Assembly (NCBI RefSeq): GCF_000237925.1
Contig: NC_031495.1
Span: 3,302,407-3,366,406, forward strand
DNA: 64,000 nt
DNA from: Schistosoma mansoni
Taxonomy: Eukaryota; Platyhelminthes; Trematoda; Strigeidida; Schistosomatidae
Direction of reading: 5' to 3'
Position 1 is the first letter of the stretch, and every line of letters starts with the position of its first letter. The notes beneath the pieces were generated by a model. It searched no databases, was not told the origin of the DNA, and saw nothing but the letters and a program-made list of their open reading frames with translations. Positions 11,601 through 21,520 of this stretch are shown here, one piece after another. A program made the position numbers and the translations under genes.

Positions 11601-13931
11601 CAGATAGGATGAAACGCTCGTCAAACTGAATTCCACTGCTAGCTGCTATCCATCTTTGCTTACCATGCTTGTGAATTTAGGCTATATCGAGGCAATACTC
11701 ACAGTATGCACATATGCTAATGAGAGTGACCAGTTGCAGTCCTAAGTAACAATGGGAAGATCCAAACAAACAATACTAAGTAAATTTCTTATCCGTAAGC
11801 GTTTAGAATCCATAGGTATATTGTGTGTTCATATCTATCTATCTATCTATCTATCTATCTACAAAATTAATCAGTTATGAGTATTATTCCACTAGGTTGT
11901 CCAAGCAAAATACTCAACATTCACTGACTGGATACTATCAGCAACAGCGTTTTATGGGAGACGACAAACCAGCTTCCAGATGAAGAGGAAATTAGGAAAA
12001 CACGTATGAAGTGGATAGGACATACATTAAGGAAATCATCAAACTGCATCACGAGATAAGCCCTAACTTGGAATCCGGAAGGAAAGAGGAAAAGAGGAAG
12101 GCCAAAGAACACAATACGTCGGCAAATAGAAGCAGATATGAAAAGGATGAATGTTAACTGAAAAGAACTGGAAAGGATTGCCCAGGACAGGGTTGGACGA
12201 AGAATGCTGGTGTGCAGCCTATGCTCCTCCACGAGGGGTAACAGGTGGAAGTAAGTAATCATTCCATTTAGTCACTGAATTGAAATAAAACAATTCATTC
12301 ATTACATTTAGAAACAATTTAATGAAGCTTCTAACTTTGATTACTGATTGTATAGTACTTCATAATTTTATTGTTCGTGTCAATTTTTTCTCAAAACTAT
12401 CCCTAAAATAATTATTACACTACTATGTTTATAAATAAAACAACATATGTCATCCTTAAAAGTATACTATTTTAAATTCACTTCACTCCGCCTGTAGTTC
12501 CTCCGGGGGCTACTGCCGGTCCCAAGCCCGGATAAAGGAGGAGGGTTGGGCATGGGGTTAGAGACCCCATCCCGTAGAAAACTAACTCGCTAAAAACGCT
12601 TACCAGAAAATATTATTCATATTGTTTACTTGAATCTTCCCATCGTTACTTAGGATTGCAGTTGATCAGTCTCTTATTTGCATATGTGCATACTGTGTGG
12701 ATTACCTCGAGATTGCCTTAATTCACAAGCATTATAAACAAAGATGAATGGTGGTTATCAGTGGAATCCAGTTGGACGCACGTTTCGTCCCATTTATGAC
12801 TCGTCAGGTACACCCAGATGACGAATCCTGGATAGGACTATTTGTTGTTGTTGTTGTTTTTTTTACCGTAGAATAATAATCATAGATATACATATCCCCA
12901 TCAGAAACATATTCTACAGTGTCTTTCATCTACTTATGAACTTCCTTCTTTTGAAATCCATCAAAAAAAGAAGCACATTGACTATTCATGCTAAAGTTAA
13001 ATTCAAAGGTCAGACTATACTACAAGTAAATATGTTGTTTAAAACATTAGAAAACATTTTTGTTATTCATATGAGAAAGTTATTAGTTATATAATATACC
13101 CTTATGGGCCAGGGTAATTTTGCAAATTGGTTTTCAGGAGAACCAGAAACCATCCAGACTTTCAAGTGACAACCCAAACAGTACAGCTTGATCCCGTTTA
13201 ACAAGAGAACCAAACACTACCCAGGCTTAACCCGAATACTACAGCTCAATCCTGCCCAACAGGAGAACCAGACAATATATGAGCTACAACGCTACAATCT
13301 GAACAATACAGTTCAATCCTGTGGCTCAACCATACAGATACCAAGCACCATGGTGGACCAATTCATATGAGAAAGCTATACTTTATAGGCATTGTAGGCA
13401 TTAAAAGTATTATTATTATTATTATTATTATTATCAGAAGGGGTTTTGTGGAGATTTAGTATTTTCATAGTTGAAAGCGTGAGTCAACTGAAGCTAGACC
13501 ACCATGGAAAACTTGGAAGCACTGGACAGCCGTTTTATCCTTTTGTGGGACTCCTCAGTTTCAGTGAGCATCCACGACCTCGCCTCACGAGATTCAAACC
13601 CAAGACCTACCAGTCTCGTGCCAGAGCACTTAACCGAAACGGCCGTCCAGTGCTTCCAGGTTTTCGCTAGTGGTCTAGCTTCAATTGACTCACGCTTTCA
13701 ACTATTAAAAGTATTACTTATCATGTGATTATATCAATCATAGATATTATGACTTATTATTAAAAGTAATACAATGAGGAAGTATTGATTCTTATATTCA
13801 CTTACCTTTTTCCAACTTGTTTGAGTTCCATTAAAGTTAGAATTAAATTGAATAGTATTGGAGATATCCATTTCATCAGGTATCATTGAATGTTGTATTG
13901 TATTATTAGTATATGGAGTTGATGTATACAT
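5415..13931 (-). CDS. HES/Hairy-type bHLH-Orange transcriptional repressor, complete
   Basis: Four exons join in phase: 13806-13931, 11019-11114, 9381-9447 and 5415-5986, giving 861 nt and 286 aa. Donors are GTAAG and acceptors end in AG. Exon 2 holds the basic region and helix 1 ([13 protein letters not shown]), with the proline typical of HES proteins. Exon 3 holds helix 2 ([17 protein letters not shown]). Exon 4 holds an Orange-like segment near residues 116-150 ([12 protein letters not shown]), a Ser-rich tail and the C-terminal tetrapeptide WRPW, which in this family recruits Groucho/TLE. The family binds DNA as a dimer in the nucleus and represses transcription, often downstream of Notch; that role is inferred here. 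The ATG at 13931 is chosen because it opens the first exon in frame. Introns 1-3 are packed with retroelements. Which HES paralogue it is cannot be told. Confidence 0.9.
6045..6862 (-). mobile_element. LTR of family L1, interrupted by an L2 LTR
   Basis: The two flanks, about 6045-6112 and 6473-6862, match the L1 solo LTRs at 23244 and 56993 in reverse. The right end reads CGGGATAAAACA, complementing the family's TGTTATATCCCG start. The left limit is blurred. It lies in HES intron 3, about 60 bp from the exon 4 acceptor. Confidence 0.75.
6113..6472. mobile_element. Solo LTR-like element, family L2, nested in L1
   Basis: A 360-bp unit with TGTAG...CTACA ends. It is flanked by perfect 4-bp direct repeats ACAC (6109-6112 and 6473-6476). 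Removing it restores the L1 sequence across the site. Confidence 0.8.
6925..7160 (+). mobile_element. Family A, divergent subfamily (A2), with hammerhead
   Basis: The A-box-like region, a GGTTCGATTCTCG B box and a hammerhead (CTGAGGA, GAAA, GTC) are all present. Stem II differs from the main family. It ends with AACAATCTCCACAACC rather than the main family's terminus. Confidence 0.75.
7268..7314 (-). ncRNA. Hammerhead ribozyme core, left arm of 7185-7590
   Basis: On the minus strand: CACTG, CTGAGGA, stem II GTCC/GGAC, GAAA, GTC, CAGTGC. All core positions fit the consensus. Confidence 0.75.
7476..7523 (+). ncRNA. Hammerhead ribozyme core, right arm of 7185-7590
   Basis: On the plus strand: GCACTG, CTGACGA, stem II GTCC/GGAC, GAAA (7506-7509), GTC (7515-7517), CAGTGC. 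Predicted cleavage is after 7517. Confidence 0.75.
7950..8335 (-). mobile_element. Family B (SM-alpha-like) retroposon
   Basis: In reverse it reads A-box-like (near 8245), B-box-like GGGTTCGAGTCCCAG, and a hammerhead-derived region. The 3' block with AGACTGATCAATC follows. The tRNA-like head lies at about 8180-8260. Confidence 0.8.
8608..8637. repeat. (TA)n microsatellite
   Basis: About 15 TA units. Confidence 0.9.
8745..9075 (-). mobile_element. Family B retroposon, near full length
   Basis: It has the same layout as 7950-8335. The hammerhead region reads AAACGCGTGTCAAACTGG on the minus strand, so AAA is inserted after the cleavage triplet compared with the GTCCTGG subfamily. Confidence 0.8.
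9078..9312 (-). mobile_element. Family B retroposon, truncated
   Basis: It is joined directly to the previous copy in tandem, but its tRNA-like head is replaced by unrelated sequence after GGATGTACCTGCA. Confidence 0.75.
9520..9760 (-). mobile_element. Family A2, degenerate copy
   Basis: It resembles the A2 subfamily at 16678-16950, with GAATTCACGAGTTGATCTAA and a damaged tRNA-like segment. Several core hammerhead bases are lost. Confidence 0.6.
10053..10125. repeat. Hairpin-forming inverted repeat
   Basis: The arms, about 22 nt each (around TTCTCTGAGCTGG and CCAGCTCAGAGAA), are separated by 28 nt. Related arm sequence appears at 45728-45974 with a longer loop. Confidence 0.7.
10290..10467. 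mobile_element. Family A fold-back element, loop deleted
   Basis: The left arm carries a damaged hammerhead on the minus strand, then the sequence jumps from CGTGAGATT into the right arm CCAGGTTTTCCATGG. The terminus is CCACAAAAAACCC. Confidence 0.75.
10495..10765 (+). mobile_element. Family C: third tRNA-related hammerhead retroposon, single copy
   Basis: A tRNA-like head with the B-box-like GGATCGAATCCG is followed by a hammerhead and a C-rich end (ACCACCATCTTACCCCC). The sequence is unlike families A and B outside the ribozyme core. I see no second copy in the window. Confidence 0.6.
10672..10725 (+). ncRNA. Hammerhead ribozyme core (family C)
   Basis: CTGACGA, stem II GTGC/GCAT (one wobble), GAAA, a short stem III and GTC, then CAGG pairing with CTTG in stem I. 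It fits the consensus. Confidence 0.6.
11275..11790. mobile_element. Family B, fold-back plus full forward copy
   Basis: A palindromic pair of 3' blocks (11290-11450) is followed by a forward copy. That copy has the A-box-like AGTAGCTGAGTGG, B box GGGTTCGAGTCCCAG, hammerhead (CTGATGA, GAAA, GTC then AAACTG) and 3' end ACAAACAATACTAAG. It lies in HES intron 1. Confidence 0.8.
11831..11862. repeat. (ATCT)n microsatellite
   Basis: Eight tetranucleotide units. Confidence 0.9.
11898..12265 (+). mobile_element. RTE-type LINE 3' fragment
   Basis: The plus strand carries the C-terminal LINE region (KRGRPKNT and MKRMN...ELERIAQD type) with stop codons, then the shared 3' end ACAGGTGGAAGTAAGTAA. It lies in HES intron 1. 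Confidence 0.8.
12481..12605 (+). repeat. Repeat R-C, probable RTE 5' region
   Basis: It shares CCTCCGGGGGCTACTGCC and the following GGGTTGGGCATGGGG with 35808-36030 and, in reverse, with 46545-46800. At those sites it is joined to RTE 3' sequence. Confidence 0.65.
12625..12840 (-). mobile_element. Family B, partial
   Basis: The 3' block and part of the hammerhead region are present. The tRNA-like head is missing. Confidence 0.7.
13065..13375. other. 281-bp insert between 15-bp direct repeats
   Basis: The 15-mer ATTCATATGAGAAAG occurs at 13065-13079 and 13361-13375. Between them is an unusual C- and A-rich segment with internal near-repeats of AGGAGAACCAGA. Its family is not recognised. Confidence 0.55.
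13408..13434. repeat. (ATT)n microsatellite
   Basis: Nine units, directly before a family A terminus (ATCAGAAGGGG). Confidence 0.9.
13436..13712. mobile_element. Family A fold-back element
   Basis: A complete left arm from ATCAGAAGGGGTTTTGTGG is followed by a reverse tRNA-like segment (13580-13640). The right arm starts directly at CGGCCGTCCAGTGC and lacks CTGANGA. It lies about 90 bp beyond HES exon 1, inside intron 1. Confidence 0.8.
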
Positions 13932-13939
13932 TCTATTGT

Positions 13940-14500
13940 AATAATAAACTTTCCTATTTGAATAAAATAGACTAATTATATAATCATTTATTTATGAAGT
14001 TAACCACTGGATGGGTTGGTGTGGGGGAGTGGAGTGAGAGATAGGATCTATAATTGATTGTTAATTGATTACTGATTGGCTTCCTTAAAGAATATTGAAA
14101 AAAAAGCACAACAACAACATATTTTTGTAACCTGATCCCTTTCTTGTTCTACATTATCGACACATGTAAGAGATGACTGAAATGCCTAGTCATGTCTACA
14201 TGCACATATACACACATGTACACATATTTTCTCACATGATGAAATTGTGCCAGTTTATAAAAAAAATTATTCCCTCAATTTGATTTGTTAAATTAGAAGA
14301 CAATGATAATGGGTTATTAGAAATAATGTTGAATGTTACATTTTTTGGGGGATAAGATAAGATGGGTCTTATTAGTTAATCAATTGAAATAGAAGCTCAC
14401 TAAAGATCACTGCAAAGTAGAGAAGGGAAGAGAGATTTGTATTTGGTGTTCTGCCCTTGTTTACAGTTCCTTTTTATGGGATCATAATAATGACCGCACA
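13940..14500. other. HES upstream region, no repeat recognised
   Basis: This is the presumed 5' flank of the HES gene. It is AT-rich with a G-rich patch near 14010-14040. I see no clear promoter element I can defend. Confidence 0.4.
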
Positions 14501-14507
14501 TATAGTT

Positions 14508-14707
14508 GATATGTTCTATCGGTTAAGTGCTCTGGCGCGAGACTGATAGGTCCTGGGTTCGAATCTCGCGAGACGGGATCGTGGATCGTCCCGTAATAGG
14601 ACGAAACAACCGTCCAGCGCTTCCAGGTTTTCCATGGTGGTTTAGCATCAATTGATTCATGATTTCAACTATGAAAATACTGAAATCTCCACAAAACTCA
14701 TTCTGAC
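14508..14707 (+). mobile_element. Family A, tRNA-like head plus right arm
   Basis: A-box-like TCTATCGGTTAAGTGCTCTGG and B box GGGTTCGAATCTCG are present. A deletion removes the CTGANGA box, leaving GTCCCGTAATAGGACGAAAC. Confidence 0.75.
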
Positions 14708-14972
14708 TTATAATTGAATTTAAAACCCTTGATCTCACCATGAACATGATAATTTATGACCAGTGGTCATTAATTTATTTCTGAGCTTGTAAACTTCAGT
14801 AGTTATTGTTTCATAAATTTCGCTGAAGTATGAAAAATAAAAACTAATGAACTTTAACTCAATAACTGAAAGGTGTTGTGTTGATCAAAGGGCCAGAATT
14901 GTCATTAGTTTACGGTTGTAATGGAATTATGACCGTTTGCTTTTATGGTGCTTTGAGCAAATATAAAAATCA

Positions 14973-15305
14973 GAAAGGGGTTCTCTGGAGATTTTAGTAA
15001 TTTAATAAATGAATTCATGAGTCAATTAAAGCTAGACCAACATGGAAAACCTGAATTGATTGAAGGTAGACATTAACACAGTTGGATGCCGGCTCAGTGG
15101 TCTATCGGTTAAGTGTTCGCGCACGAGACTGATAGGTCCTGGGTTGGAATCTCTTGAGGCGGGATCGTGGATGCGCACTACTGAGGAGTCTCACAATAAG
15201 GCGAAGTGGCCGTTCAATGCTCCTAGGTTTTCCATGGTGGTCTAGCTTTAATTGACTAATGAATCTAACTATTAAATTACTAGAATCTCCATAAACTCCT
15301 TTCTG
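14973..15305. mobile_element. Family A fold-back element
   Basis: The left arm (TCAGAAAGGGGTTCT...) is truncated before its hammerhead. The forward tRNA-like head and right arm follow; the right-arm GAAA is mutated to GAAG. It ends ACTCCTTTCTGATA. Confidence 0.75.
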
Positions 15306-15324
15306 ATAAAGAATGAATGATATT

Positions 15325-15425
15325 TTCACAGTTGAAATCATGAATCAATTGAAGCTAGACCACCATCGAAAACCTGGAAGCACTGGACGGCCGTTTCGTC
15401 CTATTATGGGACTCCTCAGCAGTGG
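15325..15425 (-). mobile_element. Family A single arm with intact hammerhead
   Basis: The minus strand reads CACTG, CTGAGGA, GTCC/GGAC, GAAA, GTC, CAGTGC, so the core is intact. The tRNA-like head is absent beyond 15425. Confidence 0.7.
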
Positions 15426-15827
15426 ATGAGTGTCGATATATTTATTAGATTGTAGCTAGGTTTAGTATCCAAACTTTGTCTGGGAAATATTTTATTGAGA
15501 TTGTTGGGATACATTGTTACTACTTTACTAATATTCATTAACATGAATACTTAAACTGAATCAATGAAGTTCTTGAAAATCTCATTAGTTTAATTTTAAC
15601 CTTTGGAAGTTATCAGTTAGCACAATAGTGGTCTAAATTAGATCAGTTCATGATTTTAATGAAATTCAACAATCTTCACAACCTCATACTGAAAATTATC
15701 ATGTGCTCACTAATGACTAGCTTCAAGAGGAAATTTTTGTAGTTCTAGTGACAAGCCGTGGTCAGTGGAGCTAATCCATATCATATGTGAGATAGTTATT
15801 CACCAAAAACAATGGACACATGACCCC

Positions 15828-16082
15828 ACAATGTTATGGATTGATTGAAGTTAATCACTAACATCGTTGGACTTTGGTTCAGTAGTCTAAATGTTAAGCG
15901 TTTGTGTGTGAGATCGAAGGCACTGAGTTTGATTTCTGCATGCGAGATCATGGATGCGCTCCTCTGAGGAGTTTTGTACGAGGACAAAACAACCGTCCGA
16001 TCCATGGAGATTTTTAATGGTGATCTAACATTGATCGGTTCATGATTTCGATGATATTTAACAATCTTCACACCCTCATACT
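15828..16082 (+). mobile_element. Family A2 copy
   Basis: It shows the divergent head (GGTTCAGTAGTCTAAATG) and a damaged hammerhead (CTGAGGAG, then ACAAAAC instead of GAAA), ending AACAATCTTCACACC. Confidence 0.65.
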
Positions 16083-16234
16083 GAAAATAAATATTTAAAT
16101 AGATTTGTCATTCATTCACAATCGTTATACTATCGTATATTTTGTCAGTTTAACAGTTAATTTATCAAAATCATGATCAATATTTAAATTACAATATGAT
16201 TGAAAACACTGACTTTAAGGTTATCATCCAACGG

Positions 16235-16475
16235 ATGATGGATGGCGGTTAGCAGTGGAATCCAGGACGTTCATTTCGTTATTTTTGGGACTCGTCAGAT
16301 GGACGGAATGCGCTTCCTGGATTCCACTGCTATCTATCATTCATCTTTGCTTATAATGCTTGTGACGTAAAACAATATCTAGACAGTCCGTACAGGATGC
16401 ATATATGACAATAACAGACTGATCCATTGCAGTCCTAAACATCAAATAGAAGATTCAAACAACTAATACAAAAAT
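16235..16475. mobile_element. Family B fold-back element, loop reduced
   Basis: Two opposed copies of the GTGGAATCCAGGACG block (16255 and 16320) flank a minimal loop, followed by the forward 3' block. The tRNA-like head is missing. Confidence 0.75.
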
Positions 16476-16677
16476 GAATGACGTCAAAAATGTTTCGATG
16501 GTTTTTAACTAACTATTTGTGAGTATAGAATAATAGGAGTTAATAAATTTGAAATGTCTGAGATTTGAATAAAAAAGAGATGAGAATCTCTTATAAAAGC
16601 TTTCAGTAATACTTGAAACTTGAACACAATTGATCGGAAAATTGATTACGAACTCTTCCAGTATGTCTTATGATCGT

Positions 16678-16950
16678 TTTAATAGTTGAGTTCATGAGTC
16701 TATCTAAACAAGACCAACATTGAAAGCCTGGAGGTACTGGACGGCCATTTTATCCTAAAATGGGACTCTTCAGTAGTGCGCACCCACGCACAGGAGATTC
16801 GAACCCAAGACCTTCGATCTCGCGCGCGAACTCTTAACCTTTAAACCATTGAACAAGTATCCAACAGTGTTAATGTCTAACTCTAATCTACCAGTGATCT
16901 TGAGCAACCATTCAAATTTACCACAATCCCCACAAACCCCTATTCTGATT
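16678..16950 (-). mobile_element. Family A2 copy, reverse
   Basis: The reverse-orientation arm, hammerhead relic, B box complement (GAGATTCGAACCC) and head are present, ending near ACCCCTATTCTGAT. Confidence 0.7.
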
Positions 16951-17254
16951 ATGATCGTTTATTTAGTTACACTAACGGTGAATTCCAACTGCATGACAAC
17001 TGTAAGCACTCAGTATTCTTCAATCTAAATGTATGTATGTATAATACCTACCATTTTGTTATTTCCTCATAATATTCTACTCCACTTTTATTTCTCAGTA
17101 TACAAACCCACAAGAATGTTGAAAAGCGTATTTTTCTCAAAGAAAATCAAAACCAGGTAGGCTACTTATTACTCAAGGAATAAACTTAAAATTGATTTCC
17201 GTCATATGTATTACATAATAAACCTTATACAATTGATTCCTAAACCATATAGAA

Positions 17255-17560
17255 TATTCATTTAGTATTGTTTGTTTGAATCTTCACATCGATGTTTAGG
17301 ACAGCAACTGGTCAGTCTCTAATTGGCATATGTGCATACTGTGGCTATCGCCTCGATATAGCCTTATTTCACAAGCATTGTATGCAAAGATAGATAGTGG
17401 CTAGCAATGGAATCCAGTTTGATGGGCGTTTCGTCCTATTTGGGACTTGTCAGCTGGATGTACCTGCATCTCAGAGTTGATGATCACTCTCGGACTCGAA
17501 CCCAGTACCATTCGCTTCAAACGCCATCGCATAATCCACTCGGCCACTGAGTCTTGACAG
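17255..17560 (-). mobile_element. Family B, near full length
   Basis: The reverse tRNA-like head lies at 17480-17560 and the 3' block at the left. It abuts the Penelope-like element to the right. Confidence 0.8.
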
Positions 17561-17569
17561 GATACTGTT

Positions 17570-18850
17570 TAGAAGATAATATAGGTTAGTATCTCTGAAC
17601 AGATCAAATAAGTTAGTTTCTAATCTAATAATGTTCACTGTTGTAGGTACACGTAAATTTATAAACACAGTTGGCGGTAACATGATGGGGGGTGGCTGGT
17701 CGACCTTTAATTGGGTTATTGAGTATGAACTGATAAGTTCTGGTTAGTGTTGTGTTAATCCTCCTATTGACTGTGTTTACGACTACATCATCTTTGAAGT
17801 TGAGATTTGTAGGTAATGGTTTTTCATATCTGTCAACAAATTTCTGTGGGTAGTAGTTGCCTTATAGGTATTTTTCAATGTTCATCAATTCTTCTTCTAG
17901 TTTATCGATGACACATACCTTTTCTACCCTATACAATAGTATTTTGAACAGTGCTTTCTTATAACTAATTAGAAAAAAACTATTGAAATTCATGTAAAGA
18001 TCATTCCAAGTGCTTTTTCGATAAACCGAACGTTGAACTGTCCTGTCTTGTACGGCAATATCAATAAAGTGGGACATATCATTTTTCCGTACTTCATAGT
18101 AAATTGTATGTTGAGATGGGCACTAATGAAGAGTTCTAACAAGTGAATTGCATGCTGTTTACTGTTGTAGACAATAAACGTGTCATCAACATATTCGAAG
18201 TATTCGGTTGTTGCGCAAATCGTTTGTTTAAGCACTGCATTTTCAAGATACCCCATAAAAATATCTGCCTTAATTGGACCTAATGGACTTCCTATTGCTA
18301 TGCCATCGAAGTGACGATATATGGTATCATTGAACAGGAATTGAATATCTTTTGTGCAAACTAGTAGTAGATTTTTGAATTCTGGGACTGTTAAAGGTAG
18401 GAGATGCGAATTCTGACAACTTATATCATTAGATTCAAAAGTGGTATCTTTGTGAACAAGGATGATACATCAAAAGAAACCATGAACTAACTGGCAACAT
18501 TCGTACAATTTAGTCTATCTACAAACTGGAATGAATCTATTAACATGTATGTTACTAATCTCTGACTCACCAGCTCTAGCTTTTCTGCTATCGAGCATGC
18601 AAGTTTTTTGATACGATGAATTTATCATTGATGGGATTCCACTGCTAGCCGCTATCCATCTTTGCTTACCATGCTTGTGAATTAAGGCTATATCGAGGCA
18701 ATACGCACAGTATGCACATATGCCAATTAGAGACTGACCAGTTGCAGTCCTAAAAACATCAGTGGGAAGATTCAAACAAACAATATATTGATGGGATAGT
18801 TCCAAGGAAAACGTCATTTTTGTGAACTTTTGGTAAACCATACATATGAG
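17570..18850 (-). mobile_element. Penelope-like element, reverse transcriptase remnant
   Basis: In minus frames I read MYGLPKVHKND, then SFDVSSLFTKIPL, GIAIGSPLGPIKADIFMGYL and YFEYVDDTFIVYNS. These are the ordered RT blocks of Penelope-like elements (a PKxHK-type start, GSPLGP, YVDD). Downstream sequence toward 17600 encodes a typical linker and a possible start of the endonuclease region (CVYKFTC). Stops and shifts break the frame. A family B fragment at 18638-18786 interrupts it. Confidence 0.8.
18638..18786 (+). mobile_element. Family B 3' fragment with 11-bp target duplication
   Basis: A 149-bp insert runs from TCCACTGCTAGCC to ACAAACAATAT. It is flanked by perfect 11-bp repeats ATTGATGGGAT (18627-18637 and 18787-18797) inside the Penelope RT. 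The insert lacks the tRNA head and the hammerhead 5' half. Its start lies within a few bases of the predicted ribozyme cleavage site. Confidence 0.85.
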
Positions 18851-19695
18851 GTAGACATGAGTCACGTGGTCTTAAATCGTTTTAAGTAGAATTAGCAATC
18901 ATTTGAAGATTAGTAATCTGTGCAGGTACATAATTGTACTGGATCCTTTGTTCTGGTTGAAGGAAGATACTCTAACAATAACTTGTCTATTGTATTTTGA
19001 TTATTCCCAAAATGATGTTAATACCCCCATACTAGGCGTGGGAAAATTTGAGTATGGAACAAAAAAGGACATGCGAAAAATTTGTTCCTAAGTTTCACAA
19101 ATTAAACACAACTTTCATACGGTCAATATTTCATTGCAAAAAGGTAATCATCATTGCAATACAGTGATTTGACAAGTAAACCTTCAATGTAAAATAATAA
19201 TAATAATGAGCATTCAAATGATTCTATGAACGTTAAACATAACAACTAGTCTATTGATTCTGTAATGTATATATATAGGCTTGACTTTAATTTCATACTA
19301 TTATTATGAATATTGTACATTTTCCACTTTTATCATAGATACTAAGAAAACTAATAGAGATTTAGTTACCATGTTTTATATTATTAGAAAGAAAGATGGT
19401 CTTGTAAGCAAAAGATGGATATTAAAAAGTGTTCTCTCTTGTTGAAAGGAATCTTTTTTAACCTGCTACATTTTCTTAGTTTTGCAAATGAATTCTTGTT
19501 TCGATTGAATGTGACAAGTATATCAAATCTTATTTCCCTAAGACAGTTGAATTTCACTCCTCGAATTGGAAATACTTTCGATACTCTGATAAAAAATTTA
19601 TAATAATAACTTTCCTTTCTCACCTGTCTATCTATTGGTTCAAGCTTATAAAACAGTAATAATAACTTTATTGTATCTACATATATCTCCACTAT
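18850..19695. other. Unassigned AT-rich stretch before the gap
   Basis: Open frames here are short and lack splice context. I cannot support a gene. Confidence 0.4.
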
Positions 19696-19895
19696 NNNNN
19701 NNNNNNNNNNNNNNNNNNNNNNNNNNNNNNNNNNNNNNNNNNNNNNNNNNNNNNNNNNNNNNNNNNNNNNNNNNNNNNNNNNNNNNNNNNNNNNNNNNNN
19801 NNNNNNNNNNNNNNNNNNNNNNNNNNNNNNNNNNNNNNNNNNNNNNNNNNNNNNNNNNNNNNNNNNNNNNNNNNNNNNNNNNNNNNNNNNNNNNN
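19696..19895. other. Assembly gap of 200 N
   Basis: Exactly 200 N, matching the second gap, so it is a placeholder and not a measured length. Confidence 0.95.
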
Positions 19896-19959
19896 TTCCT
19901 TTGGATATATCTAATACAACTAGATTCGTTATCGTCGCCCGATCGCCCCCGGCCCCATA

Positions 19960-20122
19960 GTCCATGGCTCGAGACTGGTAGGTCCTAGGTTCGAACCTCG
20001 CGAGTGCGGGTTCATGGATGCGCACTTCTGAGGAGTCCCACAATAGGACGAAACGGCCGTCCAGTGTTTCCAGGTTTTCCATGGTGGTCTAGATTCAATT
20101 GACTCACGCTTTCAACTATGAT
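19960..20122 (+). mobile_element. Family A head and right arm
   Basis: B box GGTTCGAACCTCG, an intact hammerhead and the arm to TTTCAACTATGATA are present. The left limit is lost near the gap. Confidence 0.75.
20021..20066 (+). ncRNA. Hammerhead ribozyme core (family A)
   Basis: CACT, TCTGAGGA, GTCC/GGAC, GAAA, GTC, CAGTG: the core is complete, with a slightly weaker stem I. Confidence 0.65.
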
Positions 20123-20239
20123 AAATTGAGGTGTTTGGTCATATATTCTAATGGATAATGAAATAAGATTGATTGACTTCTAAAGGTTGTAAGTAAACTA
20201 AAAGTATAATATGAATAAATCTATCATGTATCAAGTAAG

Positions 20240-20450
20240 GCTTTTGATGATAGCTAACAAGAAACCCTGAACTCCACAAGGAATTAGTAGTCCTTGAGCC
20301 TACCTCCGGCAGGGTCATGGATACACATTGCTGGAGAGTCTCATAATAGGATAAAACAGCTGTCCAACTCTCTCTGCTTTGAAACGCTTGCCTAACTAAG
20401 ATCAGTTCGTGATGTAGGCTATCAAAATTTTATAATCTCTATTAACTAAC
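20240..20450 (+). mobile_element. Family A2, degenerate
   Basis: It retains GAGAGTCTCATAATAGGATAAAAC in place of the ribozyme core. Few diagnostic bases remain. Confidence 0.5.
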
Positions 20451-20887
20451 TATGAACTAAAATAAACAATTACAAATTTGTAACGAATCTCACCTATTAA
20501 GACTCATCAACATTTTGTTATCACTGAACAAAATAACTGTCAAAGTAAATAAACACAAACCACCTCAGTTACCATGGTTATATATGAATGATATCAAAAT
20601 GATTATTTGGATAACCGAATAGGAAACATTGTTAGGGGATAACGGTCCAGTTTCGTATAAGGAAAGTTTGGTTTGCTTAATTCACAATTGGAACATTGAA
20701 TACTTCGAATTTTTTTTTTACATAAAATAAACATTTATCATCACACTCAGTTTATTATTTTCTTTATAATTCAACATGATGTATCCAGGTTACACAAGTG
20801 ATATTATTATTACTGTCGTTGTTAAGAGAAGTTACATTAATCAATTATTATATATAAAAATGTATACAAATTATTCATCTTATATAT

Positions 20888-21140
20888 TTGAATTCATAGG
20901 TCAGTTGAAGCTAGACCATCATAGAAAACCTGGAAGCACTGGACGGCCGTTTCGCCCTACTGTGGGACTCCTCAGTAGTGCGCATCCACGATCCCGCCTC
21001 GCCGGATTCGAACACAGTCTCGCGCGCGGGCGCTTAACCACTAGACCACTGGGCCGGCATCCAACTGCGTCAGTGTCTAACTTCAACCAATCCACGGAAT
21101 TGAGCAACCATTCACCATTGTCTTCAGTGAGTTACGATCT
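20888..21140 (-). mobile_element. Family A copy, reverse, with leader
   Basis: The arm, hammerhead relic, tRNA-like head and the upstream leader (CCAATCCACGGAATTGAGC) are present. The right end meets an R-C/RTE chimera. Confidence 0.75.
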
Positions 21141-21144
21141 CACG

Positions 21145-21355
21145 GCAGTAGCCCCCGGAGGAGCTACAGGCGGAATCCTGGAGGCCAAAGGAAGAGAGGA
21201 AGACCAAAGAAAACATTACGCCCAAAAAATGGAGACAGAAATGAGAAGAATGAACAAAAGTTGGATAGAACTAGAAAGGAAGGCCCAGGACAGAGTGGGT
21301 TGGTGAATGCTGGTCGACGGCCTATGGGAGTAACAGGCGTAAGTAAGAAAGTAAA
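21145..21355 (+). mobile_element. R-C joined to RTE-type LINE 3' end
   Basis: About 20 bp of the R-C end (CGGAGGAGCTACAGGCGG) is fused to RTE C-terminal coding sequence. The TAAGTAAG tail follows at 21340-21355. Confidence 0.7.
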
Positions 21356-21520
21356 GTTTAGGACTGCAATTCATCAGTCTCTTGTTGGCATATGTTCATA
21401 CTGTGATCATTGTATCGATATAGCCTCAATTCACAAACATTATAAGCAAAGATGGATAGTGGAATCCAGTTTGACGAGCGTTTCGTCCTATACAGGACTC
21501 GTCAGCTAGATGTACCTTAC
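21355..21520 (-). mobile_element. Family B, partial
   Basis: The 3' block and hammerhead 3' half are present. It abuts the LINE tail. Confidence 0.7.

Noticed and set aside
19384-20082. Open frame across the N-run
   Set aside because: Most of it is gap, and the remainder is family A sequence.
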